Shown here: in pieces, positions 50,548-60,365 of the stretch
Position numbering within the stretch: the first letter of the stretch is position 1
How the letters are laid out: the number at the start of each line of letters is the position of its first letter
Origin: Flagellimonas lutimaris
Lineage (GTDB): Bacteria; Bacteroidota; Bacteroidia; Flavobacteriales; Flavobacteriaceae
Length of the DNA stretch: 64,000 nt
NCBI RefSeq assembly: GCF_003581615.1
Contig: NZ_QXFH01000069.1
Coordinates: 131,501-195,500, forward strand
Direction: 5' to 3'
The notes under the pieces: generated by a model
Told to the model about the DNA's origin: nothing
The model's input: only the letters and a program-made list of their open reading frames with translations
Databases searched by the model: none
Made by a program: the position numbers and the translations under genes

Positions 50548-52566
50548 ATGAAAAATATGACTAGAGTACTGCTTTTGGCACTGGTTATGGTCTTGGGTTT
50601 TTATAGCTGTAAAAATCAAGAGGAAACCAAAGCCGACGATAGCGCAATAGAAATCGACAGGGAATTGGTGGTCAGCATGGAGGATACCGGCATAAAAATA
50701 CAACCCACGATGTACGGAATCTTTTTTGAGGACATCAACTTTGCTGCAGATGGAGGGTTGTATGCCGAAATGATAAAAAACCGCTCCTTTGAGTTTACCT
50801 TGCCCAAAACGGGTTGGGTGGAGCCCAATAGCGATAGACATTCCTATAACAACGAATCCGGGTTTTTATCGGTTATCAAATATTCGGACGAAGGAACCAA
50901 TCATAATTTTGCCCGTGTTGTGGTCAAGAACGATGAAGGTTACGTGCTTATAAATGAAGGCTTCCGTGGAATGGGAGTTAAAGAGGGCGCTCAATACGAC
51001 TTCTCGGTAGATGCTGCAAAGCGATCCGGGGATATCCAAAAAATCAAACTACAAGTCATAGATTCTTTGGGCAATGTATTAGGAGAGACAGTAGTTTCAC
51101 CTGATAGCGATTCTTGGAAGACTTACGAATCAACCTTCAAAGTATCCAAAACTGAAATGAGAGCAAGGGTCAAGATTACCTTCGAGGGAGAAGGTGAGAT
51201 TGACTTGGATATGATTTCCCTCTTTCCTCAAGATACATGGAAAGGAAGAAAAAAAGGGCTTCGTAAGGATTTAGTTCAGTTACTTGACGATATGAACCCG
51301 GGGTTTCTTCGTTTTCCAGGTGGATGCATTGTAGAAGGAAGAACCTTGGCCAGAAGATACCAATGGAAAAAAACCGTCGGGGATATCGAGGATAGAGAAA
51401 TATTGGTGAATCGTTGGAACACCGAATTTGCGCACCGACCAACTCCGGATTACTATCAGAGTTTCGGACTAGGATTCTTCGAATACTTCCAATTATCGGA
51501 AGATATGGGAGCGGAGCCGCTTCCCATCCTAGGATGTGGGATTGCTTGCCAATTCAACACGGGGGAACTGGTTCCAATGGATGAATTAGATCCATATGTA
51601 CAAGATGCCCTTGATTTGATAGAGTTCGCCAATGGGGACACCGACACTCCTTGGGGCCAGGTACGTGCCGATATGGGCCATCCAGAACCCTTCAATATGA
51701 AGTACATTGGAATCGGAAACGAGCAATGGGGACCGGCATACATTGAAAGATATAAAGTGTTCCAAGAAGCCATTAAATCCAAGTATCCAGAAATTATTAT
51801 TGTTTCGGGAAGCGGACCCTTTCCAGAAGGAGATTATTTCGAATATGGTTGGGAACAGTTGAAGCAAATGAATGCAGAAATTGTGGATGAACATTATTAC
51901 AAACCACCAGAATGGTTCCGCGAAAATGCAGACCGATATGATAGTTATGATCGTAATGGACCCAAGGTTTTCGCTGGGGAATATGCTGCGCAAACCGTGG
52001 CCATAGCGAGCCCTGATAATAAAAACAACTGGGAGTCCGCACTTTCCGAAGCAGCCTTTATGACCGGGTTGGAAAGAAACGCAGAGGTAGTTCACCTCAC
52101 ATCCTATGCACCTCTAATGGCACATGCCGATGGTTGGCAATGGACACCGGACATGATATGGTTCAATAACTTGGAATCGTTTGGTACCCCTAACTATCAG
52201 GTTCAAAAAATGTATTCCACCAATCCAGGTACTGACCTTTTGAGAATTACCGAGAATGGAGATAAAATTATAGGGAAAGATGGGCTGTATGCCACTGCGG
52301 TTAAAGATGTCAACACCAATGAATTGATTATTAAGGTGGTGAATACATCAGGACAAAATCAAAACCTTTCTATCCAGGTAGAGGGTGGCAGTATTACAAC
52401 TAATGTTTCGGTTTTGACCATGGGAATGGACGATTTAGAGGCGGAAAACTCGTTTGAAGACCCTTTGAAAATTAGTCCAAATGGAGGCTCTGCAACTATG
52501 GAGCGAAATATATTGGGGGTTACCATTCCAGCTCAAGCTTTCAGTATTTACAAAGTAAAGATTTAG
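50548..52566 (+). CDS. GH51 alpha-L-arabinofuranosidase lipoprotein, extended form
   Basis: A 672-residue lipoprotein (lipobox FYSC, Cys21). Residues about 85-225 form a carbohydrate-binding-like beta domain inserted before the catalytic part. The acid/base Glu392 is in GIGNEQWG and the nucleophile Glu478 in FAGEYAAQT. FLRFPGGCIVEG at about 252-263 is the conserved GH51 start of the barrel. It differs from the first GH51 by the insert and membrane anchor, and probably debranches longer arabinan. Confidence 0.92.
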   Translation: MKNMTRVLLLALVMVLGFYSCKNQEETKADDSAIEIDRELVVSMEDTGIKIQPTMYGIFFEDINFAADGGLYAEMIKNRSFEFTLPKTGWVEPNSDRHSYNNESGFLSVIKYSDEGTNHNFARVVVKNDEGYVLINEGFRGMGVKEGAQYDFSVDAAKRSGDIQKIKLQVIDSLGNVLGETVVSPDSDSWKTYESTFKVSKTEMRARVKITFEGEGEIDLDMISLFPQDTWKGRKKGLRKDLVQLLDDMNPGFLRFPGGCIVEGRTLARRYQWKKTVGDIEDREILVNRWNTEFAHRPTPDYYQSFGLGFFEYFQLSEDMGAEPLPILGCGIACQFNTGELVPMDELDPYVQDALDLIEFANGDTDTPWGQVRADMGHPEPFNMKYIGIGNEQWGPAYIERYKVFQEAIKSKYPEIIIVSGSGPFPEGDYFEYGWEQLKQMNAEIVDEHYYKPPEWFRENADRYDSYDRNGPKVFAGEYAAQTVAIASPDNKNNWESALSEAAFMTGLERNAEVVHLTSYAPLMAHADGWQWTPDMIWFNNLESFGTPNYQVQKMYSTNPGTDLLRITENGDKIIGKDGLYATAVKDVNTNELIIKVVNTSGQNQNLSIQVEGGSITTNVSVLTMGMDDLEAENSFEDPLKISPNGGSATMERNILGVTIPAQAFSIYKVKI

Positions 52567-52623
52567 GGAAACGCAACGTTTTGCCTGCGAAATAGATAAT
52601 GAATTGAAGATAGCACAGGATTA

Positions 52624-54300
52624 ATGAAGAAATATGTAATAGGACTCGATTATGGTTCCGACTCGGTTAGAGCGGTGATGATTGATGCCCAAAACGGAGC
52701 AGAATTGGCATCAGAAGTGTTCTGGTACCCCAGATGGAAAGCACAAAAATTTTGTAAGCCAGCCATCAACCAGTTTCGTCAGCATCCCTTAGATCATATT
52801 GAGGGGTTGGAACACACAATTAGTTCTGTAATGGAGCAAAGCGGGGTATCCCCAGAAACCGTAAAGGGTATTTGTATAGATACAACGGGTTCTTCTCCAA
52901 TGCCGGTGACCAAAGATGGAACTGCATTGGCTTGTGTAAAGGGTTTTGAGGAGAATCCAAATGCCATGATGGTGCTTTGGAAAGACCACACCGCAGTAAA
53001 AGAAGCCAATGAAATCAACGAATTGGCCAGAAACTGGGGAGGGGTGGACTATACCATGTTTGAAGGTGGGATTTATTCTTCAGAGTGGTTCTGGGCCAAA
53101 ATACTTCATGTGGCCCGAGAAGACAAAGAGGTAATTGATGCTGCGCACACATGGATGGAGCATTGCGATTTTATCACCTACCTTTTGGCAGATGAGAAAG
53201 ACTTAAAAGCATTTAAAAGAAGCAGATGTGCGGCAGGACATAAGGCCATGTGGCACGAGAGCTGGGGTGGTTTGCCTGATAAAGAGTTCTTGTCCAAATT
53301 GGACCCGTACCTAGCGTCGCTTCGAGATGATTTGTACGAAGAAACGTTTACATCCAACGAAATTGCTGGCCATTTAAATGAAGAATGGGCTGACAAATTG
53401 GGTCTAACCACGAATACGGTGATTGCCGTAGGTACTTTTGATGCCCATGCAGGAGCAGTTGGTGCCAAAGTGGATCACCATGCACTGGTTCGGGTCATGG
53501 GAACCTCTACCTGCGATATCATGGTGTCCTCCAATGAAGCTGTGGGAGACAGAACCGTTAAGGGAATCTGTGGACAGGTTGATGGTTCCGTAATTCCTGG
53601 AATGGTAGGATTGGAAGCAGGTCAATCTGCTTTTGGCGATGTGTTGGCATGGTTCAAAAGTGTATTGCAATGGCCAATAGACAATCTTGTTTTAAATTCG
53701 AAGGTCCTTTCGGAAGTTCAAAAAGAAGAACTTAAGGCGGAAGTGGAATCAAAATTTATTAGAGCTTTGGCCGAACAAGCAGAGGGTATTCCTCTTTCTG
53801 AATCCGTGCCGGTAGCCTTGGATTGGGTAAATGGAAGAAGAACTCCGGATGCCAACCAAGAATTAAAAAGTGCTATTTCTGGAATCTCTTTGGGAACCAA
53901 GGCACCACATATTTTTAAATCCTTAGTGAACGCGATTTGCTTTGGAGCCAAAATGATCGTAGATCGTTTTGAGGAGGAAGGAGTAAAAATCGAAACTGTA
54001 ATCGGCATTGGCGGAGTGGCTAGAAAATCGCCTTTTATTATGCAGACATTGGCCAATGTATTGAACATGCCCATTAAAGTGGCGGAATCGGACCAGGCAC
54101 CTGCTTTGGGTGCGGCAATTTATGCCGCTGTAGCCTCAGGAATCTACGAAAATGTGATTGAGGCCAGTAAAGTAATGGGAAGTGATTTTGAAGCAGAATA
54201 TTTCCCGCAATCTTCACAAGTGGAAGTATATGCCAAATTACTGGAAGAATACAAACAACTTGGAAGTTTTGTGGAAGAACAAACCAATAAAAATAAATAA
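52624..54300 (+). CDS. araB: Ribulokinase AraB
   Basis: The 558-residue FGGY kinase phosphorylates L-ribulose to L-ribulose 5-phosphate with ATP. It shows the N-terminal phosphate loop GLDYGSDSVRAVMID, GTFDAHAGAVGAKVD for sugar and ATP contact, a MGTSTCDIM loop and the C-terminal VIGIGGVARKSPF. araD follows after 2 bp and araA after that, so the pathway genes are in the order araB-araD-araA. Confidence 0.96.
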   Translation: MKKYVIGLDYGSDSVRAVMIDAQNGAELASEVFWYPRWKAQKFCKPAINQFRQHPLDHIEGLEHTISSVMEQSGVSPETVKGICIDTTGSSPMPVTKDGTALACVKGFEENPNAMMVLWKDHTAVKEANEINELARNWGGVDYTMFEGGIYSSEWFWAKILHVAREDKEVIDAAHTWMEHCDFITYLLADEKDLKAFKRSRCAAGHKAMWHESWGGLPDKEFLSKLDPYLASLRDDLYEETFTSNEIAGHLNEEWADKLGLTTNTVIAVGTFDAHAGAVGAKVDHHALVRVMGTSTCDIMVSSNEAVGDRTVKGICGQVDGSVIPGMVGLEAGQSAFGDVLAWFKSVLQWPIDNLVLNSKVLSEVQKEELKAEVESKFIRALAEQAEGIPLSESVPVALDWVNGRRTPDANQELKSAISGISLGTKAPHIFKSLVNAICFGAKMIVDRFEEEGVKIETVIGIGGVARKSPFIMQTLANVLNMPIKVAESDQAPALGAAIYAAVASGIYENVIEASKVMGSDFEAEYFPQSSQVEVYAKLLEEYKQLGSFVEEQTNKNK

Positions 54301-54302
54301 GG

Positions 54303-55004
54303 ATGAGCTCAAAATATAAATCGCTCAAAGAAGAATGCTATGAGGCCAACATGGAACTCAATGCCTTGGGACTGGTTATATATACCTTCGGTAATGTGAG
54401 TGCTGTGGACAGGGATAATGCTGTTTTTGCCATAAAACCCAGTGGCGTACCTTACGAAACTCTTAAACCTGAAGATATCGTGATTATGGATTACGATAAT
54501 AATGTGGTAGAAGGTGAACTTAGACCTTCATCCGATACAAAAACCCATAGTTATCTCTATAAAAACTGGGCGAATATTGGTGGTGTTGCCCATACGCATG
54601 CCATGTATTCTGTTTCTTGGGCACAGGCCCAAAAGGATATTCCAATTTTTGGAACCACACATGCAGATCACTTGACACAAGATATTCCTTGCGCGCCACC
54701 CATGGCAGATGAACTCATTGAAGGAAACTACGAACACAATACAGGAATTCAAATCTTGGATTGTTTCAAGGAAAGAAATTTGGACTACAACGAGGTCGAA
54801 ATGGTGCTGATCGGTAACCATGGCCCATTTGCATGGGGCAAAAATGCAGCTAAGGCGGTATATAATACCAAAGTATTGGAAACAGTGGCCCAAATGGCCT
54901 ATCTGACATTGCAGATCAATCCGCAAGCTCCTAGACTAAAAGATTCACTAATAAAAAAACACTACGAGCGTAAGCATGGTAAAAATGCCTATTACGGTCA
55001 ATAA
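54303..55004 (+). CDS. araD: L-ribulose-5-phosphate 4-epimerase AraD
   Basis: The 233-residue class II aldolase-like zinc enzyme makes D-xylulose 5-phosphate. It has GNVSAVDRD near the start, the zinc-ligand His pair in [11 protein letters not shown], and a late [10 protein letters not shown] with the third His. Start is 2 bp after araB stop. Confidence 0.96.
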   Translation: MSSKYKSLKEECYEANMELNALGLVIYTFGNVSAVDRDNAVFAIKPSGVPYETLKPEDIVIMDYDNNVVEGELRPSSDTKTHSYLYKNWANIGGVAHTHAMYSVSWAQAQKDIPIFGTTHADHLTQDIPCAPPMADELIEGNYEHNTGIQILDCFKERNLDYNEVEMVLIGNHGPFAWGKNAAKAVYNTKVLETVAQMAYLTLQINPQAPRLKDSLIKKHYERKHGKNAYYGQ

Positions 55005-55018
55005 ACAACTACAGTACA

Positions 55019-56524
55019 ATGAAAATATCCGAAAAAGAAATCTGGTTTGTCACGGGAAGCCAACATCTATACGGGCCAGAGACTTTAAAACAAGTGGCCA
55101 GCAATTCAAAAGCTATTGTTGATGGATTGAATGCAGCGGATAAGTTGCCGGTTACATTGGTTTTTAAACCCATAGTTACCACCCCTCAAGAAATTACTTC
55201 ACTTTGTCGTGAAGCCAGTAATAATCCTTCATGTATTGGAATAGTGGCTTGGATGCACACCTTTTCTCCGGCAAAAATGTGGATTGCAGGTCTTACGATA
55301 TTAAGTAAACCATTATGCCATTTGCATACCCAATTTAATGCGGAAATCCCATGGGATAGTATTGACATGGATTTTATGAACCTGAACCAATCGGCACATG
55401 GTGACCGAGAGTTTGGATTTATGATGTCCAGAATGCGCAAAAACCGTAAGGTTGTGGTAGGTCATTGGAAAGATGAACGCGTACAGAACAAATTGTCCAT
55501 TTGGGCACGCGTAGCGCTTGGAGCTGATGAACTGAAACATATGAAAGTTGCTCGTATCGGGGATAATATGCGCGAGGTTGCCGTTACCGAAGGTGATAAG
55601 GTTGCCGCCCAAATGCGTTTTGGTGTAGCGGTAAATGGTTACGACTCCTCTGACGTTACCAATATTATTGCTGGATTGGCCCAAAAAGCAGTTGATCAAT
55701 TGATTGAGGAATACGAAGCCAGCTACAATTTGTCAGAATCTCTTCAGAAAAATGGAGCGCAAAGACAATCTTTGATCGATTCAGCTAAAATAGAACTGGG
55801 ACTTAGAACTTTTTTGGATGAAGGTGGGTTCAAGGCCTTTACCGATACTTTCGAGAATCTTGGCGCTTTGAAACAATTACCAGGTCTGGCAGTACAGCGT
55901 TTGATGTCAGATGGTTACGGTTTTGGTGGAGAAGGTGATTGGAAAACCGCAGCCCTTACCAGAACGATGAAGGTAATGGCCGAAGGATTGGAAGGTGGAA
56001 CCTCGTTTATGGAAGACTATACCTACCACTTTACTCCGCAAAAAGATTATGTATTGGGGTCCCACATGTTGGAGATTTGTCCTTCGATTGCAAGTGCAAA
56101 TCCATCTTGTGAAGTACATCCTTTGGGAATCGGAGGTAAAGAAGACCCTGTAAGATTGGTTTTTGATTCGCCAGCAGGTGATGCATTGAACGCTTCATTG
56201 ATTGATATGGGGAACAGATTCCGTTTGATCGTTAACGAAGTAGAAGCTGTGGAACCAATGGCCGATTTACCAAAATTACCGGTTGCCCGTGTACTATGGG
56301 ATGCTAAACCAAGTTTGGATGTTGCCGCAACAGCATGGATTCATGCCGGTGGAGCACACCATACTGTTTATACACAAGCTTTGACCACAGAATATATGGA
56401 AGATTTTGCCGATATTTTCGGAATAGAACTTTTAGTCATAGATTCGGACACAAAACTTAGAGCATTTAAAGATCAACTCCATGCCAACGAAGCATACTAT
56501 CAGTTGTTTCAGCATGGCATGTAA
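55019..56524 (+). CDS. araA: L-arabinose isomerase AraA
   Basis: The 501-residue cytosolic enzyme turns L-arabinose into L-ribulose with a Mn2+ site. Family features include [10 protein letters not shown] at the start, [10 protein letters not shown] and [18 protein letters not shown] sequence (here [13 protein letters not shown]), [12 protein letters not shown] with a metal Glu, DYTYHF and MLEICPSIA. Final [12 protein letters not shown] carries metal-binding His. It completes araBDA. Confidence 0.97.
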   Translation: MKISEKEIWFVTGSQHLYGPETLKQVASNSKAIVDGLNAADKLPVTLVFKPIVTTPQEITSLCREASNNPSCIGIVAWMHTFSPAKMWIAGLTILSKPLCHLHTQFNAEIPWDSIDMDFMNLNQSAHGDREFGFMMSRMRKNRKVVVGHWKDERVQNKLSIWARVALGADELKHMKVARIGDNMREVAVTEGDKVAAQMRFGVAVNGYDSSDVTNIIAGLAQKAVDQLIEEYEASYNLSESLQKNGAQRQSLIDSAKIELGLRTFLDEGGFKAFTDTFENLGALKQLPGLAVQRLMSDGYGFGGEGDWKTAALTRTMKVMAEGLEGGTSFMEDYTYHFTPQKDYVLGSHMLEICPSIASANPSCEVHPLGIGGKEDPVRLVFDSPAGDALNASLIDMGNRFRLIVNEVEAVEPMADLPKLPVARVLWDAKPSLDVAATAWIHAGGAHHTVYTQALTTEYMEDFADIFGIELLVIDSDTKLRAFKDQLHANEAYYQLFQHGM

Positions 56525-56541
56525 TCAACTAACATAAAATT

Positions 56542-57732
56542 ATGATGATGAGGATAACCAAACCTTCAATATTTTACGCTGTTTTACTTTTGGTCTTTAT
56601 CGTTACAGGCTGTAAGCAAAGCAAAAAAGAAAGCCATTCAGAAATGGAAACTGTAAAAACCGAGAGCAAACAAAATCCGATTGAGGAAACCATCTTTGGC
56701 GAAATGCCAGATGGTACAAAAGTGAAGAAGTTCACCCTAAAAAATGAAGCGGGAATGGAAGTTGATGTTATCACCTATGGTGGTATCATAACCCGTTGGA
56801 CAGCTCCAGATAAAAATGGACTTTATGAGGATGTGGTATTGGGCTTCGAATCCCTGGAACCATATTTGGATGGTAACCCCTACTTTGGAGCACTTATTGG
56901 TAGATACGGCAACCGTATTGCCAATGGTGAGTTTGCCCTAGAAGGTAAAACCTACACATTGGCCAAAAATGACGGTGATAACCACCTCCATGGAGGAGAA
57001 AAGGGTTTTGACAAAGTCCTTTGGAACGGTGTTGCCAAAAACACGGAAGAGGGTGCGGTTATAGAACTTACCTACACCAGTCAAGATGGGGAAGAAGGAT
57101 ACCCCGGAAAATTGGATGTAAAGGTTACGTACACACTCACGGATAACAACGAATTGGACATCCAATATGAGGCTGTAACGGACAAGCCGACCGTGGTTAA
57201 CTTAACACAACATAGTTATTTTAACTTGTCGGGCCAACTTTCAGAGCAAATCTTGGACCATGAAATTTATCTGAATGCAGATACCTATTTGCCTGTTGAT
57301 GGGGGACTGATTCCCACTGGAGAGTTGAGACCTGTTGCTTCCACTCCTTTTGATTTTAAAGAGTCAAAATTAATTGGTAAGGAAATAGAAGCGGATAACG
57401 AACAACTGAAACTTGGTAAGGGATATGATCATTGCTGGGTACTCAATAAAGGAGAAGAAGGTTTTGGGATGGTAGCCTCGGCATATCATGGAGAAACAGG
57501 CCGCTTTATGGAAGTTTACACCAATGAACCAGGAATGCAATTTTACAGCGGAAACTTTTTGGATGGCACTTTGCCTGCAAAAGGTGGAGGGACTTATGGT
57601 CAACGTTCTGGATTTTGTTTGGAAACACAACATTTTCCAAATAGCCCGAACCAAGCCGATTTCCCTTCTGTTAGATTAAATCCCGGAGAAACATATACAT
57701 CCCGGACAATGTTCAAACTATCAACCAAATAA
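56542..57732 (+). CDS. Aldose 1-epimerase (mutarotase), lipoprotein
   Basis: The 396-residue GalM-like enzyme equilibrates sugar anomers; here it is exported (signal with FIVTGC lipobox, about Cys24). Catalytic features are LHGGEKGFDKVLW, LTQHSYFNLSG and the general base Glu in FCLETQHFPNSPN. Placement between araA and the symporter suggests it handles L-arabinose just before import. This is the third sugar-epimerising gene in the window. Confidence 0.93.
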   Translation: MMMRITKPSIFYAVLLLVFIVTGCKQSKKESHSEMETVKTESKQNPIEETIFGEMPDGTKVKKFTLKNEAGMEVDVITYGGIITRWTAPDKNGLYEDVVLGFESLEPYLDGNPYFGALIGRYGNRIANGEFALEGKTYTLAKNDGDNHLHGGEKGFDKVLWNGVAKNTEEGAVIELTYTSQDGEEGYPGKLDVKVTYTLTDNNELDIQYEAVTDKPTVVNLTQHSYFNLSGQLSEQILDHEIYLNADTYLPVDGGLIPTGELRPVASTPFDFKESKLIGKEIEADNEQLKLGKGYDHCWVLNKGEEGFGMVASAYHGETGRFMEVYTNEPGMQFYSGNFLDGTLPAKGGGTYGQRSGFCLETQHFPNSPNQADFPSVRLNPGETYTSRTMFKLSTK

Positions 57733-57741
57733 AAAACTATT

Positions 57742-59361
57742 ATGCAGACACTGGATACTTTTGATTGGATTGCAATATCCCTATACTTTTTGGTCCTTCT
57801 TGGAATTGCATTATGGGTAATTCGGAAAAAGGAAAACAATACCGAAGACTATTTTTTGGCCGGTAGAAACGTAGGGTGGTTTGTTGTTGGTGCCTCTATT
57901 TTTGCCTCCAATATTGGTTCGGAGCATGTTGTGGGACTGGCAGGAGCTGGTGCTGGAGATCGTTTGCCCATGCTCATCTATGAAATACAGGCTTGGGTGG
58001 TTTTGATCTTGGGATGGGTATTTCTGCCCTTTTATGCACGGGCGGGAGTTTTTACCATGCCCGAGTTCTTGGAAAAACGTTTTGATGCCAGGGCAAGATG
58101 GATTCTTTCCGTATTCTCCATCGTGGCCTATGTGCTCACCAAAATTTCCGTGACCATTTATGCAGGAGGTATTGTAGTTTCCGCACTCTTGGGCATCGAT
58201 TTTTGGACAGGGGCTATTGCGACCGTGGTACTGACCGGAATTTACACGGTGCTTGGAGGAATGCGTGCCGTGGTTTATACCGAAACACTACAGGCCATTA
58301 TTTTGGTGGTTGGAGCTGCGGCCCTGACGTTTATTGGTCTAGATCATGTAGGTGGATGGGAGAGTATGAAACAAACGGTAACCCCAGAGTACCTAAACAT
58401 GTGGAGGTCTGCATCTGACCCCGATTTCCCATGGCCGTCACTTTTAATTGCGAGCACCATTACAGGTATTTGGTATTGGTGTACCGACCAATACATTGTT
58501 CAGCGTGCATTGACGGCTAAAAACATAAAAGAAGGTAGAAGAGGGACAATTTTTGGAGCTTTGTTGAAATTGTTGCCCGTTTTTTTATTCTTGATTCCAG
58601 GTGTAATTGCACTTACATTAAAAATGAGGGGTGAATTAGACTGGGATAGTCCAGACCAGGCATTCCCTGTTTTGATGAGCAATTTATTGCCGTCAGGACT
58701 TAGAGGGTTGGTTGCGGCAGGTCTATTGGCAGCCTTGATGAGTTCCTTGGCATCCGTATTTAATTCGTGTTCTACCTTGTTCACAGTAGATATCTACAAA
58801 AAATTAAGGCCAAACACACCAGAGAAAAAATTGGTAAGGACAGGTCAGATAGCAACGGTGATCGTTGTGATTATTGGTATTGTTTGGATTCCTATAATGG
58901 CCAATATTTCTGGGGTACTTTATGAATACCTACAAAGTGTCCAATCTTACATTGCACCTCCAATTACGGCAGTGTTCCTATTAGGTATTTTCCATAAACG
59001 GATTAATTCACAAGGTGCGTTTGTGACCATGGTCGTTGGGTTTATCGTGGGCGCTTTGAGAATTATCTTGGAACTAGTGAAAGATTCATTAGATCCCGAT
59101 AGTTTCTGGTTCCTTTTGGGCGATATGAACTTTTTGTCCTTCGCGGCATGGTTCTTCCTTTTCTGTATTATTCTGATATTGGTCGTGAGCTATGCTACCG
59201 CACCACCTTCGGACGAAAAACTGAAGAACCTTACGTATGCTACCATTTCTGATGAAGAAAGAAAGAAGAACAAAAGCAGTTACAATTGGAAGGATATTGT
59301 TATTTCGCTTGTCATCATAGCCATCGTTATCTATGTGATGATATGGTTCAACGGGAAATGA
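57742..59361 (+). CDS. SSS-family sodium/sugar symporter (probable arabinose uptake)
   Basis: The 539-residue inner-membrane transporter has about 14 hydrophobic segments, a core of EDYFLAGRNVGWFVVGASIFASNIGSEHVVGLAG and a long GxxxxxP-type SSS segment around YLQSVQSYIAPPITAVFLLGIF. It resembles the SGLT-like branch that imports monosaccharides with Na+. It is the last gene of the operon and lies 10 bp after the mutarotase, so L-arabinose is the likely substrate. Confidence 0.92.
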   Translation: MQTLDTFDWIAISLYFLVLLGIALWVIRKKENNTEDYFLAGRNVGWFVVGASIFASNIGSEHVVGLAGAGAGDRLPMLIYEIQAWVVLILGWVFLPFYARAGVFTMPEFLEKRFDARARWILSVFSIVAYVLTKISVTIYAGGIVVSALLGIDFWTGAIATVVLTGIYTVLGGMRAVVYTETLQAIILVVGAAALTFIGLDHVGGWESMKQTVTPEYLNMWRSASDPDFPWPSLLIASTITGIWYWCTDQYIVQRALTAKNIKEGRRGTIFGALLKLLPVFLFLIPGVIALTLKMRGELDWDSPDQAFPVLMSNLLPSGLRGLVAAGLLAALMSSLASVFNSCSTLFTVDIYKKLRPNTPEKKLVRTGQIATVIVVIIGIVWIPIMANISGVLYEYLQSVQSYIAPPITAVFLLGIFHKRINSQGAFVTMVVGFIVGALRIILELVKDSLDPDSFWFLLGDMNFLSFAAWFFLFCIILILVVSYATAPPSDEKLKNLTYATISDEERKKNKSSYNWKDIVISLVIIAIVIYVMIWFNGK

Positions 59362-59386
59362 TACGATTAAAAAATATGATAAAAGT

Positions 59387-59414
59387 AATGCCCCTTTTTA
59401 AGGGGCATTTTTTT
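59387..59414 (+). terminator. Terminator of the arabinose operon
   Basis: A 10-bp stem AATGCCCCTT (59387-59396) and AAGGGGCATT (59400-59409) with a 3-base loop is followed by five T. It lies 26 bp after the symporter stop and closes the transcript begun at 45962. Confidence 0.9.
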
Positions 59415-59491
59415 ATGGATAAACTGACTTCAAGTTCTTTATTTAAAAAGATGGATTGACCAATATCATTTTTTACCAGCTTGTTGGGATA

Positions 59492-59499
59492 TATCTTTG
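59492..59499 (+). promoter_or_regulatory. -7 box of the universal stress protein genes
   Basis: TATCTTTG matches TAnnTTTG exactly, 17 bp before the start at 59517. A T-rich tract about 17 bp further upstream may be the -33 region. Confidence 0.5.
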
Positions 59500-59516
59500 A
59501 GAAAAGCGAGACCGCC

Positions 59517-60362
59517 ATGAAAACCATATTGATTCCTACCGATTTTTCTAAGAATGCCTTGCACGCATTACAATATGCACAAGAACTTTTTAAGTGTGAA
59601 CGGGCTTGTTTTTTTGTGTTGCATGCTTATGCGGAAGAGGTCTATGGGCAATATAAAACGGCAGAAAAGGAAGATATAGAAAAATTAAAACAAGAAAAGA
59701 AGGAGGAGACGGAGAAAAAACTGTACCAATTATTGGATACTGTTATCGGTGAACCACCCAACCCCTTGCATAATTTTGAGGTCGTTACATGTTTTGACAA
59801 TCTTGTTGATGGCGTTAATGATTTTGTGGACGAAATGAACATCGATTTGGTGATTATGGGCACCAAGGGAGAGACTAGTAACCACAAAACCACTTTTGGG
59901 AGCTATACCATCGAAATTTTTAAGTACGTCAAGTGCCCAGTACTTGCCATACCTAAAGATTTTGAGTACAGACAACCCAAATCCATACTGTTCCCTACAG
60001 ATTATTTGCTTCCCTACAAGCGAAGGGAACTAAAGCTTTTGGGTGATTTGGCCGGAAAATTTAAGTCCAAGGTCCACTGTTTGTACATTACCGATTTTGA
60101 TGAACTCAGTCCAAGACAAGAGGATAACAGATTGTTTTTAGAGGAGACTCTTACCAAACCCTATCTATATTTTGAGACAGCTCCCATTAAAAACAAAGCA
60201 GAGGTTATTATGGAGCAGATAGAAAAGAAAGAATCCGGAATGCTCGTAATGATGAATTCGAGACACTCCTTTTTTGAAGATATGCTATACAGGTCAACGG
60301 TAGATTTGCTTGGCCTGAAGATCAAAATACCATTTATGGTGATGCAAAACTTAAATCGGTGA
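59517..60362 (+). CDS. Universal stress protein, tandem-domain
   Basis: The 281-residue cytosolic protein has a first Usp domain (MKTILIPTDFSKNALHALQYA to about residue 150) with the ATP-binding GTKGET...GSYT pattern, and a second degenerate half without the glycine loop (SILFPTDYLLPYKRRELKL). A start at 59517 rather than the upstream ATG fits the family. UspA proteins are induced by stress or starvation; the exact role is open. A paralogue follows after 3 bp. Confidence 0.9.
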   Translation: MKTILIPTDFSKNALHALQYAQELFKCERACFFVLHAYAEEVYGQYKTAEKEDIEKLKQEKKEETEKKLYQLLDTVIGEPPNPLHNFEVVTCFDNLVDGVNDFVDEMNIDLVIMGTKGETSNHKTTFGSYTIEIFKYVKCPVLAIPKDFEYRQPKSILFPTDYLLPYKRRELKLLGDLAGKFKSKVHCLYITDFDELSPRQEDNRLFLEETLTKPYLYFETAPIKNKAEVIMEQIEKKESGMLVMMNSRHSFFEDMLYRSTVDLLGLKIKIPFMVMQNLNR

Positions 60363-60365
60363 ACA

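Noticed and set aside
51586..52095. 169-residue open frame on the minus strand
   Set aside because: It is antisense to the GH51 catalytic domain, whose motifs are intact; the frame has no family resemblance.
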